Shown: positions 24,803 to 32,309, counted from the first letter of the stretch. The stretch: DNA of 36,243 bases from Caryophanales bacterium UBA4691 (GCA_002404865.1 DHKP01000012.1:1-36243); one strand, 5' to 3'. Program-made: numbers and translations. Notes: generated from the letters alone by a model not told the origin.

Positions 24803-25219
24803 ATGAGATTAGACAAAAGCATGATTGAAGAAGCTTATGAGATTCTAAATAGTAATAATGGTAGTTTAACTTTCCAAGAGCTTGCCGATAAAGTTGCGGC
24901 TGCCTTAGAAATGAGCGAAGAAGAGAAGAAAGCCCGCTTAGGCGCTTTATATACATCTTTATCCCTTGATGGCCGCTTTGTGACTTTGACCGACAATACC
25001 TGGGATTTGCGCTCCCGTCATACTTATGCGAAAGTTCATATCGATGTCAATGACGTCTATACTGAAGTTGAAGAAACAGAAGAAGATTCCGAAGAGAATG
25101 AAGAAGAGGATGGCGAACTCAAAGAGGGCGAAGACGACCTCGCTTCTGAAGATGATTCGGAAGATGGCGAAAAGAAGATGTCTGAAGAAGAAATCGAATC
25201 CCTCGGAATCAATAAATAA
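24803..25219 (+). CDS. rpoE: DNA-directed RNA polymerase delta subunit
   Basis: Delta is a Firmicutes-specific subunit that speeds RNA polymerase recycling and raises promoter selectivity. Residues 1-85 form the HARE-HTH domain (MIEEAYEILNSNNGSLTFQELADKV pattern, then SLDGRFVTLTDNTWDLR). Residues 86-138 are a disordered tail made almost entirely of Glu and Asp, as is standard. An AAGGAG box lies 9 bases before the ATG. A weak promoter with TATAGT at 24760-24765 is possible. A strong terminator follows the gene. Its presence supports a Bacilli-type host. Confidence 0.93.
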   Translation: MRLDKSMIEEAYEILNSNNGSLTFQELADKVAAALEMSEEEKKARLGALYTSLSLDGRFVTLTDNTWDLRSRHTYAKVHIDVNDVYTEVEETEEDSEENEEEDGELKEGEDDLASEDDSEDGEKKMSEEEIESLGINK

Positions 25220-25235
25220 CTTTTTCTTTGTATTT

Positions 25236-25262
25236 AGCCGCCCTTTGGGTGGCTTTTCTTTC
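25236..25262 (+). terminator. Terminator after rpoE
   Basis: AGCCGCCC (25236-25243) pairs with GGGTGGCT (25247-25254), with one G-U pair, across a TTT loop and followed by TTTCTTTCT. Confidence 0.9.
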
Positions 25263-25278
25263 TAAAGGGCAAATTTGT

Positions 25279-26058
25279 ATGTACGAAAAAGAATTAAAAT
25301 CGATGATTAAAGCCGCTCTCGATGCGGAAGCTATGATCAAAAAAGTTTACGCAGAGCATTTTGACGTAGAGATAAAAAGTGACAATTCACCTGTGACGGC
25401 GGCCGATAAAGGCGCGGATGAATTAATCAGGAAAGAACTTCATGAGAAATTCCCTCAATATGGACTTCTCACCGAAGAGAGCAAAGATGATTTTTCTCGC
25501 AGAAACAGGGATTTCGTTTTTATTGTCGATCCTGTAGATGGCACGAAAGACTTCGTTTCAAAAGACGATGAGTTTTGCACCAATATCGCTTTGGCGTATC
25601 GCGGAGAAGCGGTCGTAGGGGTGATCAATATCCCGATGAAAAATACGCTTTATTATGCAGTAAAGGGGGAAGGCGCTTATAAGCTAGAGAAAGGAAAAGA
25701 GCCTATCCGTATCCATGTAAGCTCCAAAAAAGAGGATCTTACCGCTTTTGTTTCACGAAAATTTCTCAGCGAGAAAGAAACCGAATACATGAAAAGGCAT
25801 CAAGACAAAATCAAACGCCTCGTTCCTTTAGGGGCTGCTTTGAAATTTTGCTATATTGCCGAAGGAAAGGGAGAGTTTTCTTATCGTTCTGGCGGAAACA
25901 CCAAAGAATGGGATATTGCCGCAGGGGATATCATCGTAAAAGAAGCAGGGGGGATTACGGTTAAACCCGATGGCCACCCTTATTCTTATAACCGCGAAGA
26001 TGTTTATAACCGCGATGGATATATTATTACGAATTGCTTAGAAAACGCGGTTTTCTAG
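25279..26058 (+). CDS. cysQ: 3'(2'),5'-bisphosphate nucleotidase, CysQ-like (inositol monophosphatase family)
   Basis: Members of this Mg-dependent family remove the 3'-phosphate from PAP or hydrolyse inositol phosphates. Metal-site motifs are visible: E66-E67 in LLTEES, DPVDGTKDF (84-92) and WDIAAG (211-216). The segment LKFCYIAEGKGEFSYRSGGNTKEWD resembles CysQ more than SuhB, hence the choice. PAP phosphatases protect RNA degradation enzymes from inhibition by PAP, which would suit an organism using RNase Y and nanoRNases. The ATG at 25279 is chosen because the 259-residue product fits the family; in-frame codons upstream lie in the rpoE terminator. Only a weak AAAGGG ribosome site is present. 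A terminator follows. Confidence 0.85.
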   Translation: MYEKELKSMIKAALDAEAMIKKVYAEHFDVEIKSDNSPVTAADKGADELIRKELHEKFPQYGLLTEESKDDFSRRNRDFVFIVDPVDGTKDFVSKDDEFCTNIALAYRGEAVVGVINIPMKNTLYYAVKGEGAYKLEKGKEPIRIHVSSKKEDLTAFVSRKFLSEKETEYMKRHQDKIKRLVPLGAALKFCYIAEGKGEFSYRSGGNTKEWDIAAGDIIVKEAGGITVKPDGHPYSYNREDVYNRDGYIITNCLENAVF

Positions 26059-26101
26059 TTTTCAAATTAGGAATCAAGAAACGAAGACAAATAAAAAGGG
26101 G

Positions 26102-26138
26102 AAGTATCGTATTTGTTATCACGGTACTTTTCTTTTTC
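26102..26138 (+). terminator. Terminator after the cysQ-like gene
   Basis: AAGTATCGT (26102-26110) pairs with ACGGTACTT (26121-26129) with one G-U pair and a ten-base loop, then TTCTTTTTC. The next gene's ribosome site follows 15 bases later, so read-through could serve that gene. Confidence 0.7.
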
Positions 26139-26165
26139 ATCGTTATGGCCACAAGGAGGTTAAAA

Positions 26166-26621
26166 ATGAATAAAACGATGAACCCAGCCATGATGGCAAT
26201 CACGGCTCTATATCCGACGTCTATCGTCACGATGAGAAGCGCCTTAGTATTCTATGGCTATTTAGAAAAGAAGGATGATGACCTTTTAGATTTATCTTTC
26301 GTACGTGGCACCCAAAGAAAAACAGATGGATTAATTCGCGTTTGGACGCTCCCATCCCATTTGCATGAAATTGGTGCGATTTGGATCGAAAGAGATCATT
26401 TTCCTTTCTTTCTATACGATATCCCTTCTCTTTGCGCGATTTATTTATTGCGAAGAGAAGCAATAGGGAAGGAGGCATTCCTAGAAGCGATGACGGTTTT
26501 TCGAAAAATGATAATACAAAAACGCGTGCAGCCTAGCGAGATTCAAAATCGGATTTATTTATATCCGCATGCTTTGGCGCTACTTGGTGATTTTAATCGC
26601 TTTGTCCTTTCGCTTGCGTAA
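26166..26621 (+). CDS. Orphan AbiEi-antitoxin-like protein without N-terminal HTH
   Basis: A strong AAGGAGGT (26153-26160) fixes the ATG at 26166, giving 151 residues. The fold pattern fits the C-terminal domain of AbiEi-type antitoxin/transcriptional regulators: a YPTSIVTMRSALVFYGY-like entry helix, alternating strands, the HEIGAIWI turn, and a FFLYDIPSLCAIYLLRR helix analogous to the 'D-x-ERT-x-CD' helix of that family. The winged-helix N-terminal domain found in AbiEi is absent and no AbiEii nucleotidyltransferase lies next to it. An upstream extension in the same frame to 26034 would overlap the previous gene and cross its terminator, so it is not favoured. The function is unknown; the family call rests on pattern recognition. 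Confidence 0.6.
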   Translation: MNKTMNPAMMAITALYPTSIVTMRSALVFYGYLEKKDDDLLDLSFVRGTQRKTDGLIRVWTLPSHLHEIGAIWIERDHFPFFLYDIPSLCAIYLLRREAIGKEAFLEAMTVFRKMIIQKRVQPSEIQNRIYLYPHALALLGDFNRFVLSLA

Positions 26622-26627
26622 AAACAT

Positions 26628-26651
26628 AGCTCACTCTTAGTGAGAGCTTTT
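26628..26651. terminator. Shared terminator between convergent genes
   Basis: CTCACT (26630-26635) and AGTGAG (26639-26644) form a stem around CTT, followed by TTTT on the plus strand and, on the minus strand, by a T run across 26621-26625. It overlaps the stop codon of the minus-strand NifU-like gene. Confidence 0.6.
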
Positions 26652-26987
26652 GGCGAGTTCTATTTCTTTTTGCTCGTTTCGTTGATTCTCCGCAGCTTTC
26701 TCTTTTTCGAGTTTTTTGCGGGCTAAATAATGAGCCATAACATCTTCTGGAACATCGTTAGAAGCACTCACTTGCGTAACGCCTGGGACCTCTTCGCATA
26801 GGATGATATCCACGCCCGCTGCGATGTCATCCATCGCGTAAGAGCAGCCTTCGCAAGCCCCAGTCATCGTTACATATACGACTCCATCTTTGAAGCCGAT
26901 GAGTTCAATGTCCCCACCATCTCGATTTAAGAATGGTCGGACCTTGTCTAAGACATTTTCAATTTGTGTTTCGATTGTTTCTTCCAT
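26637..26987 (-). CDS. NifU-like (Nfu) iron-sulfur cluster carrier
   Basis: The first 75 or so residues are a NifU C-terminal domain that carries a [4Fe-4S] cluster between two subunits. C45 and C48 (GACEGCSYA) are the cluster ligands, and RPFLNRDGGDIELIGFKDGVVYV is the family's first block. A charged C-terminal tail of about 35 residues follows. The length, 116, is a little more than the 75-80 of the minimal proteins. It could supply clusters to enzymes such as MiaB. The ATG lies only 9 bases from a good -10 box and has no ribosome site, so its mRNA may be leaderless. Confidence 0.9.
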   Translation of the reverse strand: MEETIETQIENVLDKVRPFLNRDGGDIELIGFKDGVVYVTMTGACEGCSYAMDDIAAGVDIILCEEVPGVTQVSASNDVPEDVMAHYLARKKLEKEKAAENQRNEQKEIELAKSSH

Positions 26988-26996
26988 TGCTTCGAT

Positions 26997-27025
26997 ATTC
27001 TAGTTTTCTACTTGTTCGCCTGCAA
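26997..27025 (-). promoter_or_regulatory. Promoter of the NifU-like gene
   Basis: On the minus strand, TTGCAG (27025-27020) and TAGAAT (27002-26997) are 17 bases apart. Only 9 bases separate the -10 from the ATG, so transcription should begin within a few bases of the start codon. Confidence 0.65.
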
Positions 27026-27139
27026 GCAAGATGAGCGATATCATTAAATTTTTATTTGCCTATCGAGTCACTTTCTTTTCGATCCAAGCTCCAATGAAGC
27101 GATAAGATTCAAAAGAAAAAGAAGCATCATTTATATTTG

Positions 27140-27167
27140 TTGGCTTTTTGTATATAAATTCTATAAT
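27140..27167 (+). promoter_or_regulatory. Promoter of the winged-helix gene and pepF
   Basis: TTGGCT (27140-27145) and a perfect TATAAT (27162-27167) are 16 bases apart. The ATG is 12 bases after the -10, predicting a leader of about 5 bases with no ribosome site. Confidence 0.65.
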
Positions 27168-27179
27168 TGTTTCCGTTTT

Positions 27180-27557
27180 ATGATGACTTTCACGATACGC
27201 AAAGCGGAAAAGAAGATGCTAGGGGCCGTTGCCTTATTATTCGAAGCCAAGTTTATCGTTAACCCCTTAGGGTTGAGCAAGATAATCCGCGGGAAGGAAG
27301 ATGAAGAAACTTCTTCTCTTTGCTTTTTGCGTTGTTTTGGCTATGCCCCCTCATTGTCGAACAAGACAATTTCACGTCGCCTTTTATCTTTAGAAAAGAA
27401 GGGTCTAGTGGATATTCGCCCTTATTTAACGATGGAAAAAGCGATTTTCTTGACCCAAGTTGGAGAAAAAGAGGCGGACAAAGATCTTTTTCCTAGCGCT
27501 TCTTTATCCAAACGCAAAAAAGTCAACATCATGCCATATGAAGGAGAAAACGAATGA
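27180..27557 (+). CDS. Small winged-helix-like protein of unknown function
   Basis: Not recognised as a named family. The 125-residue product begins with a basic amphipathic segment, and residues 50-95 read like a winged helix: LSNKTISRRLLSLEKKGLVDIRP would be the recognition helix and the start of the wing, followed by ITxxG-like FLTQVGEKEAD. The C-terminus is basic. A MarR-like or other DNA-binding role is possible but not established. Two adjacent ATGs (27180 and 27183) could start it, neither with a ribosome site. Its stop overlaps the pepF start (ATGA), so pepF translation is coupled to it. Confidence 0.65.
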   Translation: MMTFTIRKAEKKMLGAVALLFEAKFIVNPLGLSKIIRGKEDEETSSLCFLRCFGYAPSLSNKTISRRLLSLEKKGLVDIRPYLTMEKAIFLTQVGEKEADKDLFPSASLSKRKKVNIMPYEGENE

Positions 27558-29266
27558 AAAAAGATTTAGCAAAATTTGAAGATTGGCCGTTTAAAGTCCC
27601 TAGCATTAAAAACGTTATCAGGAATTTAGACGCTCTTACTTCTCAATTAAAAAACGCCTCAACTCAAATCGAAGCGCTTAAAGTTTTCAAGAAGATGAGC
27701 CGCTACAGCGACAAAATCAACGACGATTTTACGCATATTCAAGTACTTTTCTCGCTTGACACCACGAATGAGAAATACCAAAAAGCGATGAATGTCTTAA
27801 ACAAAGGATTGCCGATGGTTGATGTCAGTAACCTATCCTTCGCTAAAGCGATGCTAGAAAGCAAATTTCGCCCATATCTCGAAGAAAAACTTGGTTCCCA
27901 TCTTTTTCAGATTTATGAATATACCACAAAAGCATTTGATGAAAGAATCGTAGAAGAGGCACAAAAAGAGAATGAACTTGTTATGAAATACGACATGGCA
28001 AAGTCTTCTTTGAAATTCGAGTTCCGCGGAAAAACCTATAACCTTCCGCAGATGGAACAGTTCCTTGTCAATAATGACCGCGAGACAAGAAAAGAAGCGG
28101 CGGAAGTCTATTATGGGTATTTAGAAAGCCGCTCGGATGAATTTGAAAAGATTTATGATGACCTTGTCAAATTAAGAGACGCGATGGCTAGAAAACTCGG
28201 CTACAAAAATTATGTCGAGCTCGCTTATATCCGCATGAGCCGTTTTGATTATGACGAAAATCTTGTTTCTAGCTACCGCAAACAAATTTTAGATGTTGTC
28301 ACTCCACTAACGACTCGTTTGAAAAAAGACCAATTCAAACGTCTTGGAATCAAAAATCCAAAAATTTACGACATGGGAGTCATGTGGACGAGCGGAAACC
28401 CTATTCCTTTAGGAAATACGGACGAAAAAGTCGCCCACGCACAAGAAATGTATCAAAAGCTCTCCGTAGACACTAACTATTTCTTCAATTTCATGGTTGA
28501 TCATCATTTATTGTTTCTTGATGCTAAGCCTGGGAAGAATTCTGGCGGTTACATGACCTATTTCCCAGTCCATGAATGCCCGATTATTTTCTCCAATTTC
28601 AATGGTACGAGTGGGGATGTGGACGTTTTGACTCATGAATTTGGCCATAGTTTTCAAGCTTATGTTGCGCGAAACATCAAAATCCCTGAATATAGGGCCC
28701 CAACAATGGAATCTTGCGAGATTGATTCGATGTCGATGGAATTCTTCGCCGAGCCTTATATGAACCTATTCTTCGCCGAACCTGATAAATATCGCTATCT
28801 CCATTTAGCGGATTCCATCTCATTCCTTCCTTATGGAGTCACGGTTGATGAATTCCAGCATTGGGTCTATGAACATCCTAACGCTACTCCAGATGAGCGC
28901 GATGCGATTTGGCACGAATTAGAGAACAAATACACGCCTTGGAAAGTGGAACTAGAAAAAGATTGCCCGTTTATGCTTAAAGGGCGCCGCTGGCTAATTC
29001 AATCCCATATCTTTTCTTCACCGTTCTATTACATCGATTACACTTTGGCGCAAGTATGTGCGTTTGAATTCTTCAATCTAGACCGCAAAAACCACGCGAG
29101 TGCATGGAAGAAATACATGAAATTATGCAAACTCGGCGGGAAATATCCTTTTCAAACCCTCCTTGCCAAAGTCGGCCTTAAGAGTCCATTCGCGGAAGGA
29201 ACGCTCAAGAAGACCATCAATCCACTCAAAAAAGTGTTGGCAAGCTATCACGCTGAAAACTTCTAA
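27554..29266 (+). CDS. pepF: Oligoendopeptidase F (M3 family metallopeptidase)
   Basis: PepF cleaves short peptides of roughly 7-17 residues in the cytoplasm. The zinc motif HEFGH is at residues 361-365 in LTHEFGHSFQAY, and the downstream ESCEIDSMSMEFF segment supplies the third zinc ligand, glutamate. The protein has 570 residues, near the 560-600 usual for the family. The N-terminal half is helical, as expected. It overlaps the upstream winged-helix gene by four bases, and a strong terminator follows 5 bases after the stop. Confidence 0.95.
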   Translation: MKKDLAKFEDWPFKVPSIKNVIRNLDALTSQLKNASTQIEALKVFKKMSRYSDKINDDFTHIQVLFSLDTTNEKYQKAMNVLNKGLPMVDVSNLSFAKAMLESKFRPYLEEKLGSHLFQIYEYTTKAFDERIVEEAQKENELVMKYDMAKSSLKFEFRGKTYNLPQMEQFLVNNDRETRKEAAEVYYGYLESRSDEFEKIYDDLVKLRDAMARKLGYKNYVELAYIRMSRFDYDENLVSSYRKQILDVVTPLTTRLKKDQFKRLGIKNPKIYDMGVMWTSGNPIPLGNTDEKVAHAQEMYQKLSVDTNYFFNFMVDHHLLFLDAKPGKNSGGYMTYFPVHECPIIFSNFNGTSGDVDVLTHEFGHSFQAYVARNIKIPEYRAPTMESCEIDSMSMEFFAEPYMNLFFAEPDKYRYLHLADSISFLPYGVTVDEFQHWVYEHPNATPDERDAIWHELENKYTPWKVELEKDCPFMLKGRRWLIQSHIFSSPFYYIDYTLAQVCAFEFFNLDRKNHASAWKKYMKLCKLGGKYPFQTLLAKVGLKSPFAEGTLKKTINPLKKVLASYHAENF

Positions 29267-29270
29267 AAAT

Positions 29271-29305
29271 AACGCCAGCAGGGGAAGCTTTGCTGGCGTT
29301 TTTCT
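29271..29305 (+). terminator. Terminator after pepF
   Basis: A perfect ten-base stem, AACGCCAGCA (29271-29280) and TGCTGGCGTT (29291-29300), is followed by TTTCTT. It lies between the plus-strand pepF and the end of the minus-strand aldolase-like gene. Confidence 0.93.
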
Positions 29306-29316
29306 TAATCATTCGC

Positions 29317-30201
29317 CTAACGGTATAAATCCATTTCCTTTTGTCGTATCTCTATAATTGAATTCTTTAGAGTATCCGTAAATTCTTCTTTATCCATATT
29401 CGCCTTCAGATTAGCGATGAAAGCGCGGGAAAAAGCAGGGGTCAACGTTGGGTTTTCTTTTAGTTTGGAAAGGACTTCTTCTTTTGAATAACCGCTCGTA
29501 GAAGCTAGTACCATTAATGTTGTTTTCTTGCTTAGTAGCGGAGCGTAAAAATTTGGTTTCTCTGGGAAAGAAAGCCGGTAGATTACTTTTGAGTCAGGAG
29601 GGAATGACATCGCCTTTTTTAGTAGCTCATCAATCAGGACCGTTTCGGCCTTTTCACGGTCAGCGATATGAATATCGATTTCGATTTCTATGATGGGAAT
29701 AAGCCCCTCAATTAAAGCGGCTTTCGCAATTTTGAATTCTTCATTAACAGCGTCTTTTATCCCTTTGCTGTCGCTAGAATAAATTAAAGAGCGCACTTTT
29801 ACGCCGATATAGTGAGCCATTTTCGCAACTGACAAACGCAGATTAATATTATTTCCCAATGCGAGAAATCTTCTTGTTCCGTTTTCTTCTTTCGCTAATC
29901 CAGCATCTATTCTTAAAAAAGCAGGAATGTTTTTTTCTAGCAAATACTCACCGATCCTTTTCCCTTCTATGGTTTCTTCTATTCCCTCGTAAGGAATGAT
30001 CACTCCAGCGATGGAACTAGAATCAAATGAGGGATTTGCGATGATTTTGCGTCTTAAAAGAGAAAATTCGTTTAATAAAGATGCATTTGAAAAATTTGGC
30101 GAGAACGCAAAACCGTAATTCTCGAGGATGCGCTTAATCGAAAAGGGATCGGTTTCATCTAGCGCGACGAAGATTTTGTCTTTCGGAAAAGAGGCCATCA
30201 T
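29317..30201 (-). CDS. Class I fructose-bisphosphate aldolase homologue lacking the Schiff-base lysine
   Basis: The 294-residue protein follows the staphylococcal-type class I aldolase along its length: IPAFLRIDAGLAKEENG (about 92-108), VKVRSLI (135-140), GLIPIIEIEIDIH (166-178) and SGYSKEEV then PAFSRAF near the end. In that family FLK-x-D-x-G and MLKLTIP carry lysines, the second (K212 in Staphylococcus aureus) forming the Schiff base with dihydroxyacetone phosphate. Here the positions read R97 and R209; both are plain codons (AGA and CGG), not an ambiguity. E172 and E174 are kept. The protein may be inactive as an aldolase or have a changed role. It starts 2 bases after the M32 stop, at either of two adjacent ATGs without a ribosome site. 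Confidence 0.82.
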   Translation of the reverse strand: MMASFPKDKIFVALDETDPFSIKRILENYGFAFSPNFSNASLLNEFSLLRRKIIANPSFDSSSIAGVIIPYEGIEETIEGKRIGEYLLEKNIPAFLRIDAGLAKEENGTRRFLALGNNINLRLSVAKMAHYIGVKVRSLIYSSDSKGIKDAVNEEFKIAKAALIEGLIPIIEIEIDIHIADREKAETVLIDELLKKAMSFPPDSKVIYRLSFPEKPNFYAPLLSKKTTLMVLASTSGYSKEEVLSKLKENPTLTPAFSRAFIANLKANMDKEEFTDTLKNSIIEIRQKEMDLYR

Positions 30202-30203
30202 AT

Positions 30204-31697
30204 TTAATCCGTCTTCCCGAATTTGTTATTTAAGTAGGATACAAAAGCATCTGGGCTTGCATCTTTACCGGTGATTTTCTTAATCCAAGTTCTTGGGGCC
30301 AAATAATCATAGGCGAAGTCATTGTCTTTGAGCCAAGAAAGGATTTCGTCCATTTTTCCTTCTCTTACCAAATCGAGTAAACCAATATCTTCGTCCATTT
30401 TTTCGCGAATCATCGCACCATAAATATTTCCTAATGCATAGCTTGGGAAATAGCCGAATTCGGCATCTGACCAATGAACGTCTTGCATGCATCCATCTTT
30501 GTCACTCAGGACATCGACCCCTAAATAGGCTTTATATTTATCGTTCCAAATGTTTGGGACATCCTTGCATTCAATTTTGCCATTGATTAAATCTTTTTCA
30601 ATTTCGTAGCGGATAATGATATGTAACGAATAGGTGAGCTCATCAGCTTCGCAGCGGATTAGCCCTGGGTTAACGCGATTTAAAGATAAATAGAAATCTT
30701 CTTCGCTCATATATTGGAATCCAGGATCTAAATCTTTCTCGGCAATCTTTTTTAGATGAGGAGCGAATTCCTCGCTTCTACCAATTAAATTTTCATAGAA
30801 GCGGGAGTGAGTTTCACAGTTACCCGCTGTCGCAATGCTTTCTACATAAGAATCATATTCATCATCGCTTTTATTTTGGAACTGCAAGCAGTGTCCGCCT
30901 TCATGAAGAATCGTGAAGAGATTACTGCGGAAATCCTCAACGAGATATTTCGTGGTTAGTCGAGCGTCGTGGCGATAAATATCGGCGGAAAATGGATGGG
31001 CGCTCGTTTTTAAGCAACCGCCCGATATGTCGTAGCGAATTAGATCAAGCAAGTCATATGACATTTTCACTTGGCTAGCAAGGCTATATGGCTTTACTTT
31101 CGGCAAGGGGTGCGCGGCTTGCTTAGACATCGCCATCGGCAAAAGCTTGACAATCGCTTTTTTGATAGGGAGGAAAAGTGAATCTAAATAGTCGGTCGTT
31201 TCTCCTGGTTCGTAGGAATCTAGAAGAGCTTCATAAGGATTTTTCATCCCGTTTTTCATTCTTACTTTTGCAAGGGTTCTAGCCCATTTCACGCATTCTT
31301 CCCAATAGGGAAGAAAACTAGCGAAATCATTCTTCGGCCGATAGATGCGCCACATCTCATTACTTTTATTAAAGGCTTTCTTCGCGGTGATATAGTCATT
31401 AATCGAAACCTTATCCATGAGAGATATTTCGTCCTCGAGCACTTCGAAAAGTCGCTTTTCGTAAGACGATAGATTCTTTTCGAGTAGCCCTCTTCTCACG
31501 AGATTTTTATATGTTGTTTCTTGAGCGATGGAAGCGATTTGCGAATCGTAATAGGCGAGTAAATCCGCCTCATCGCCAATGCTTTTTTCTGGAGCAGCGG
31601 TGGCAATGTCGTAATAAAGAATATTTGAGAGGTAACGTATCCTTCTTCGCTTCTCTAGATATGGTTTTAACGCTTCAAAGTAGATATTGTGTTTCAT
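30204..31697 (-). CDS. M32 metallocarboxypeptidase (Taq family)
   Basis: M32 enzymes remove C-terminal residues from peptides in the cytoplasm. HEGGH is at residues 265-269, the third zinc ligand is E295 in CETHSRFYENLIGRS (usually HESQSRLWEN), and the conserved HPF (234-236) followed by DARLTTKY is present. The 497 residues equal the family length. A GAGGT box lies 8 bases before the ATG. It is divergent from the structured RNA at about 31807 and is followed by the aldolase homologue after 2 bases. With pepF it gives the window two cytoplasmic peptidases, pointing to peptide use. Confidence 0.94.
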   Translation of the reverse strand: MKHNIYFEALKPYLEKRRRIRYLSNILYYDIATAAPEKSIGDEADLLAYYDSQIASIAQETTYKNLVRRGLLEKNLSSYEKRLFEVLEDEISLMDKVSINDYITAKKAFNKSNEMWRIYRPKNDFASFLPYWEECVKWARTLAKVRMKNGMKNPYEALLDSYEPGETTDYLDSLFLPIKKAIVKLLPMAMSKQAAHPLPKVKPYSLASQVKMSYDLLDLIRYDISGGCLKTSAHPFSADIYRHDARLTTKYLVEDFRSNLFTILHEGGHCLQFQNKSDDEYDSYVESIATAGNCETHSRFYENLIGRSEEFAPHLKKIAEKDLDPGFQYMSEEDFYLSLNRVNPGLIRCEADELTYSLHIIIRYEIEKDLINGKIECKDVPNIWNDKYKAYLGVDVLSDKDGCMQDVHWSDAEFGYFPSYALGNIYGAMIREKMDEDIGLLDLVREGKMDEILSWLKDNDFAYDYLAPRTWIKKITGKDASPDAFVSYLNNKFGKTD

Positions 31698-31728
31698 GGT
31701 ACTTTACCTCGATTCCTAATCATTTTCT

Positions 31729-31766
31729 CACGTGCGCGAGCGTAAAGCAAAGGAGACGTGACGCTC
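31729..31766. repeat. Interleaved inverted repeats between divergent units
   Basis: CACGT (31729-31733) pairs with ACGTG (31756-31760), and GAGCGT (31738-31743) pairs with ACGCTC (31761-31766). The two pairs interleave, so as RNA they would form a pseudoknot rather than two nested hairpins. They lie upstream of both the M32 gene and the structured RNA. Confidence 0.4.
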
Positions 31767-31771
31767 TTTCT

Positions 31772-31801
31772 TTACTATTTTTATCTAGCAGCATCTATAA
31801 T
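31772..31801 (+). promoter_or_regulatory. Promoter of the structured RNA
   Basis: A perfect TATAAT is at 31796-31801; TTACTA at 31772-31777 (18-base spacing) or TTTACT one base earlier is the likely -35. Transcription should begin near 31808. Confidence 0.6.
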
Positions 31802-31806
31802 AATAT

Positions 31807-31975
31807 TGTTCCAAAAGGAACAGAGAGCCCCATATTGTTCCCCTACATTTTGTCTAAGGAGCCCTGACTGGAGATAGCCTGTGTTGAAAGCCCACCTCGT
31901 AGTGGGAATCCTGATGGTTTGACCAAGAGCCCCACCTCCCATTTCGAGAGGAAACAGACCGGGGCTCTCTTTATT
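31807..31975 (+). ncRNA. Free-standing structured RNA, possibly 6S RNA
   Basis: A transcript of about 170 bases with its own promoter and a 3' T run fits no coding frame. It starts with a hairpin (TGTTCC, AAAA, GGAACA at 31807-31822). AGAGAGCCCC (31822-31831) pairs with GGGGCTCTCT (31961-31970), closing the whole molecule, and an apical hairpin has CCCAC (31891-31895) and GTGGG (31902-31906). TTTATTTT follows the closing stem. A rod of this size with closed ends, an apical hairpin and large internal loops is typical of 6S RNA, which binds RNA polymerase. The segment AGAGCCCC recurs at 31926-31933 and could instead pair with the same 3' partner as a terminator hairpin. It is not SRP RNA or tmRNA by motif. 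The 6S identity is a guess from shape and context. Confidence 0.5.
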
Positions 31976-32300
31976 TTAAATAAGTTCCGATAAGTTCTTT
32001 TAAATCGTTAAGGTAGGTTTCGTTGCCTTCTTTGACTAACTTTTCTTTCGCGAGAGACAAATAAGCGCATAGGTAATGCTTTTCAATCGCATCTATCGCT
32101 CCTTTGATAGCGAGAAGCTGAGCGAGGACGGTTTTTGGATTTTCGTCTTGATAAATCATGGATTTGATGCTCGCTAGGTGACCAGAAGAGCGACTTAAGC
32201 GCGTTATGATATTCCATTTTTCATCTTTTGGGAGAATGAAATCTCGATTTTTTGATAGATGATCGGTAATGTCTTTGTTGATTTCGATAGTTTTTACCAT
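31971..32300 (-). CDS. CsoR/RcnR/FrmR-fold repressor lacking canonical metal ligands
   Basis: The 109-residue protein has the all-helical CsoR pattern: RLSRSSGHLASIKSMI (34-49), a loop, then TVLAQLLAIKGAIDAIEKHYL (57-77). Aligned with Mycobacterium tuberculosis CsoR, the copper ligands C36, H61 and C65 become P55, Y80 and A84. H75 and C78 lie nearby but one turn out of register. It has an N-terminal extension of about 30 residues. Metal sensing in the usual way is therefore doubtful. GGGGGAGG just upstream of the ATG is both its ribosome site and part of a C5G5 palindrome at 32310-32319. It is divergent from the ECF/methyltransferase fusion, which it probably controls. Confidence 0.78.
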   Translation of the reverse strand: MVKTIEINKDITDHLSKNRDFILPKDEKWNIITRLSRSSGHLASIKSMIYQDENPKTVLAQLLAIKGAIDAIEKHYLCAYLSLAKEKLVKEGNETYLNDLKELIGTYLK

Positions 32301-32309
32301 AATTAACCT

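Noticed and set aside
26034..26165. N-terminal extension of the AbiEi-like protein with a possible membrane helix
   Set aside because: It would start inside the cysQ-like gene and cross its terminator; the AAGGAGGT box clearly marks the ATG at 26166.
31511..31867. 118-residue open frame on the plus strand
   Set aside because: It is a shadow of the M32 gene and runs through the promoter and 5' half of the structured RNA.
31807..31975. Metabolite riboswitch, T-box, SRP RNA or tmRNA
   Set aside because: No gene lies downstream on the same strand, and none of the diagnostic motifs (T-box GGUGG, SRP GGAAGCAG, tmRNA acceptor) was found.
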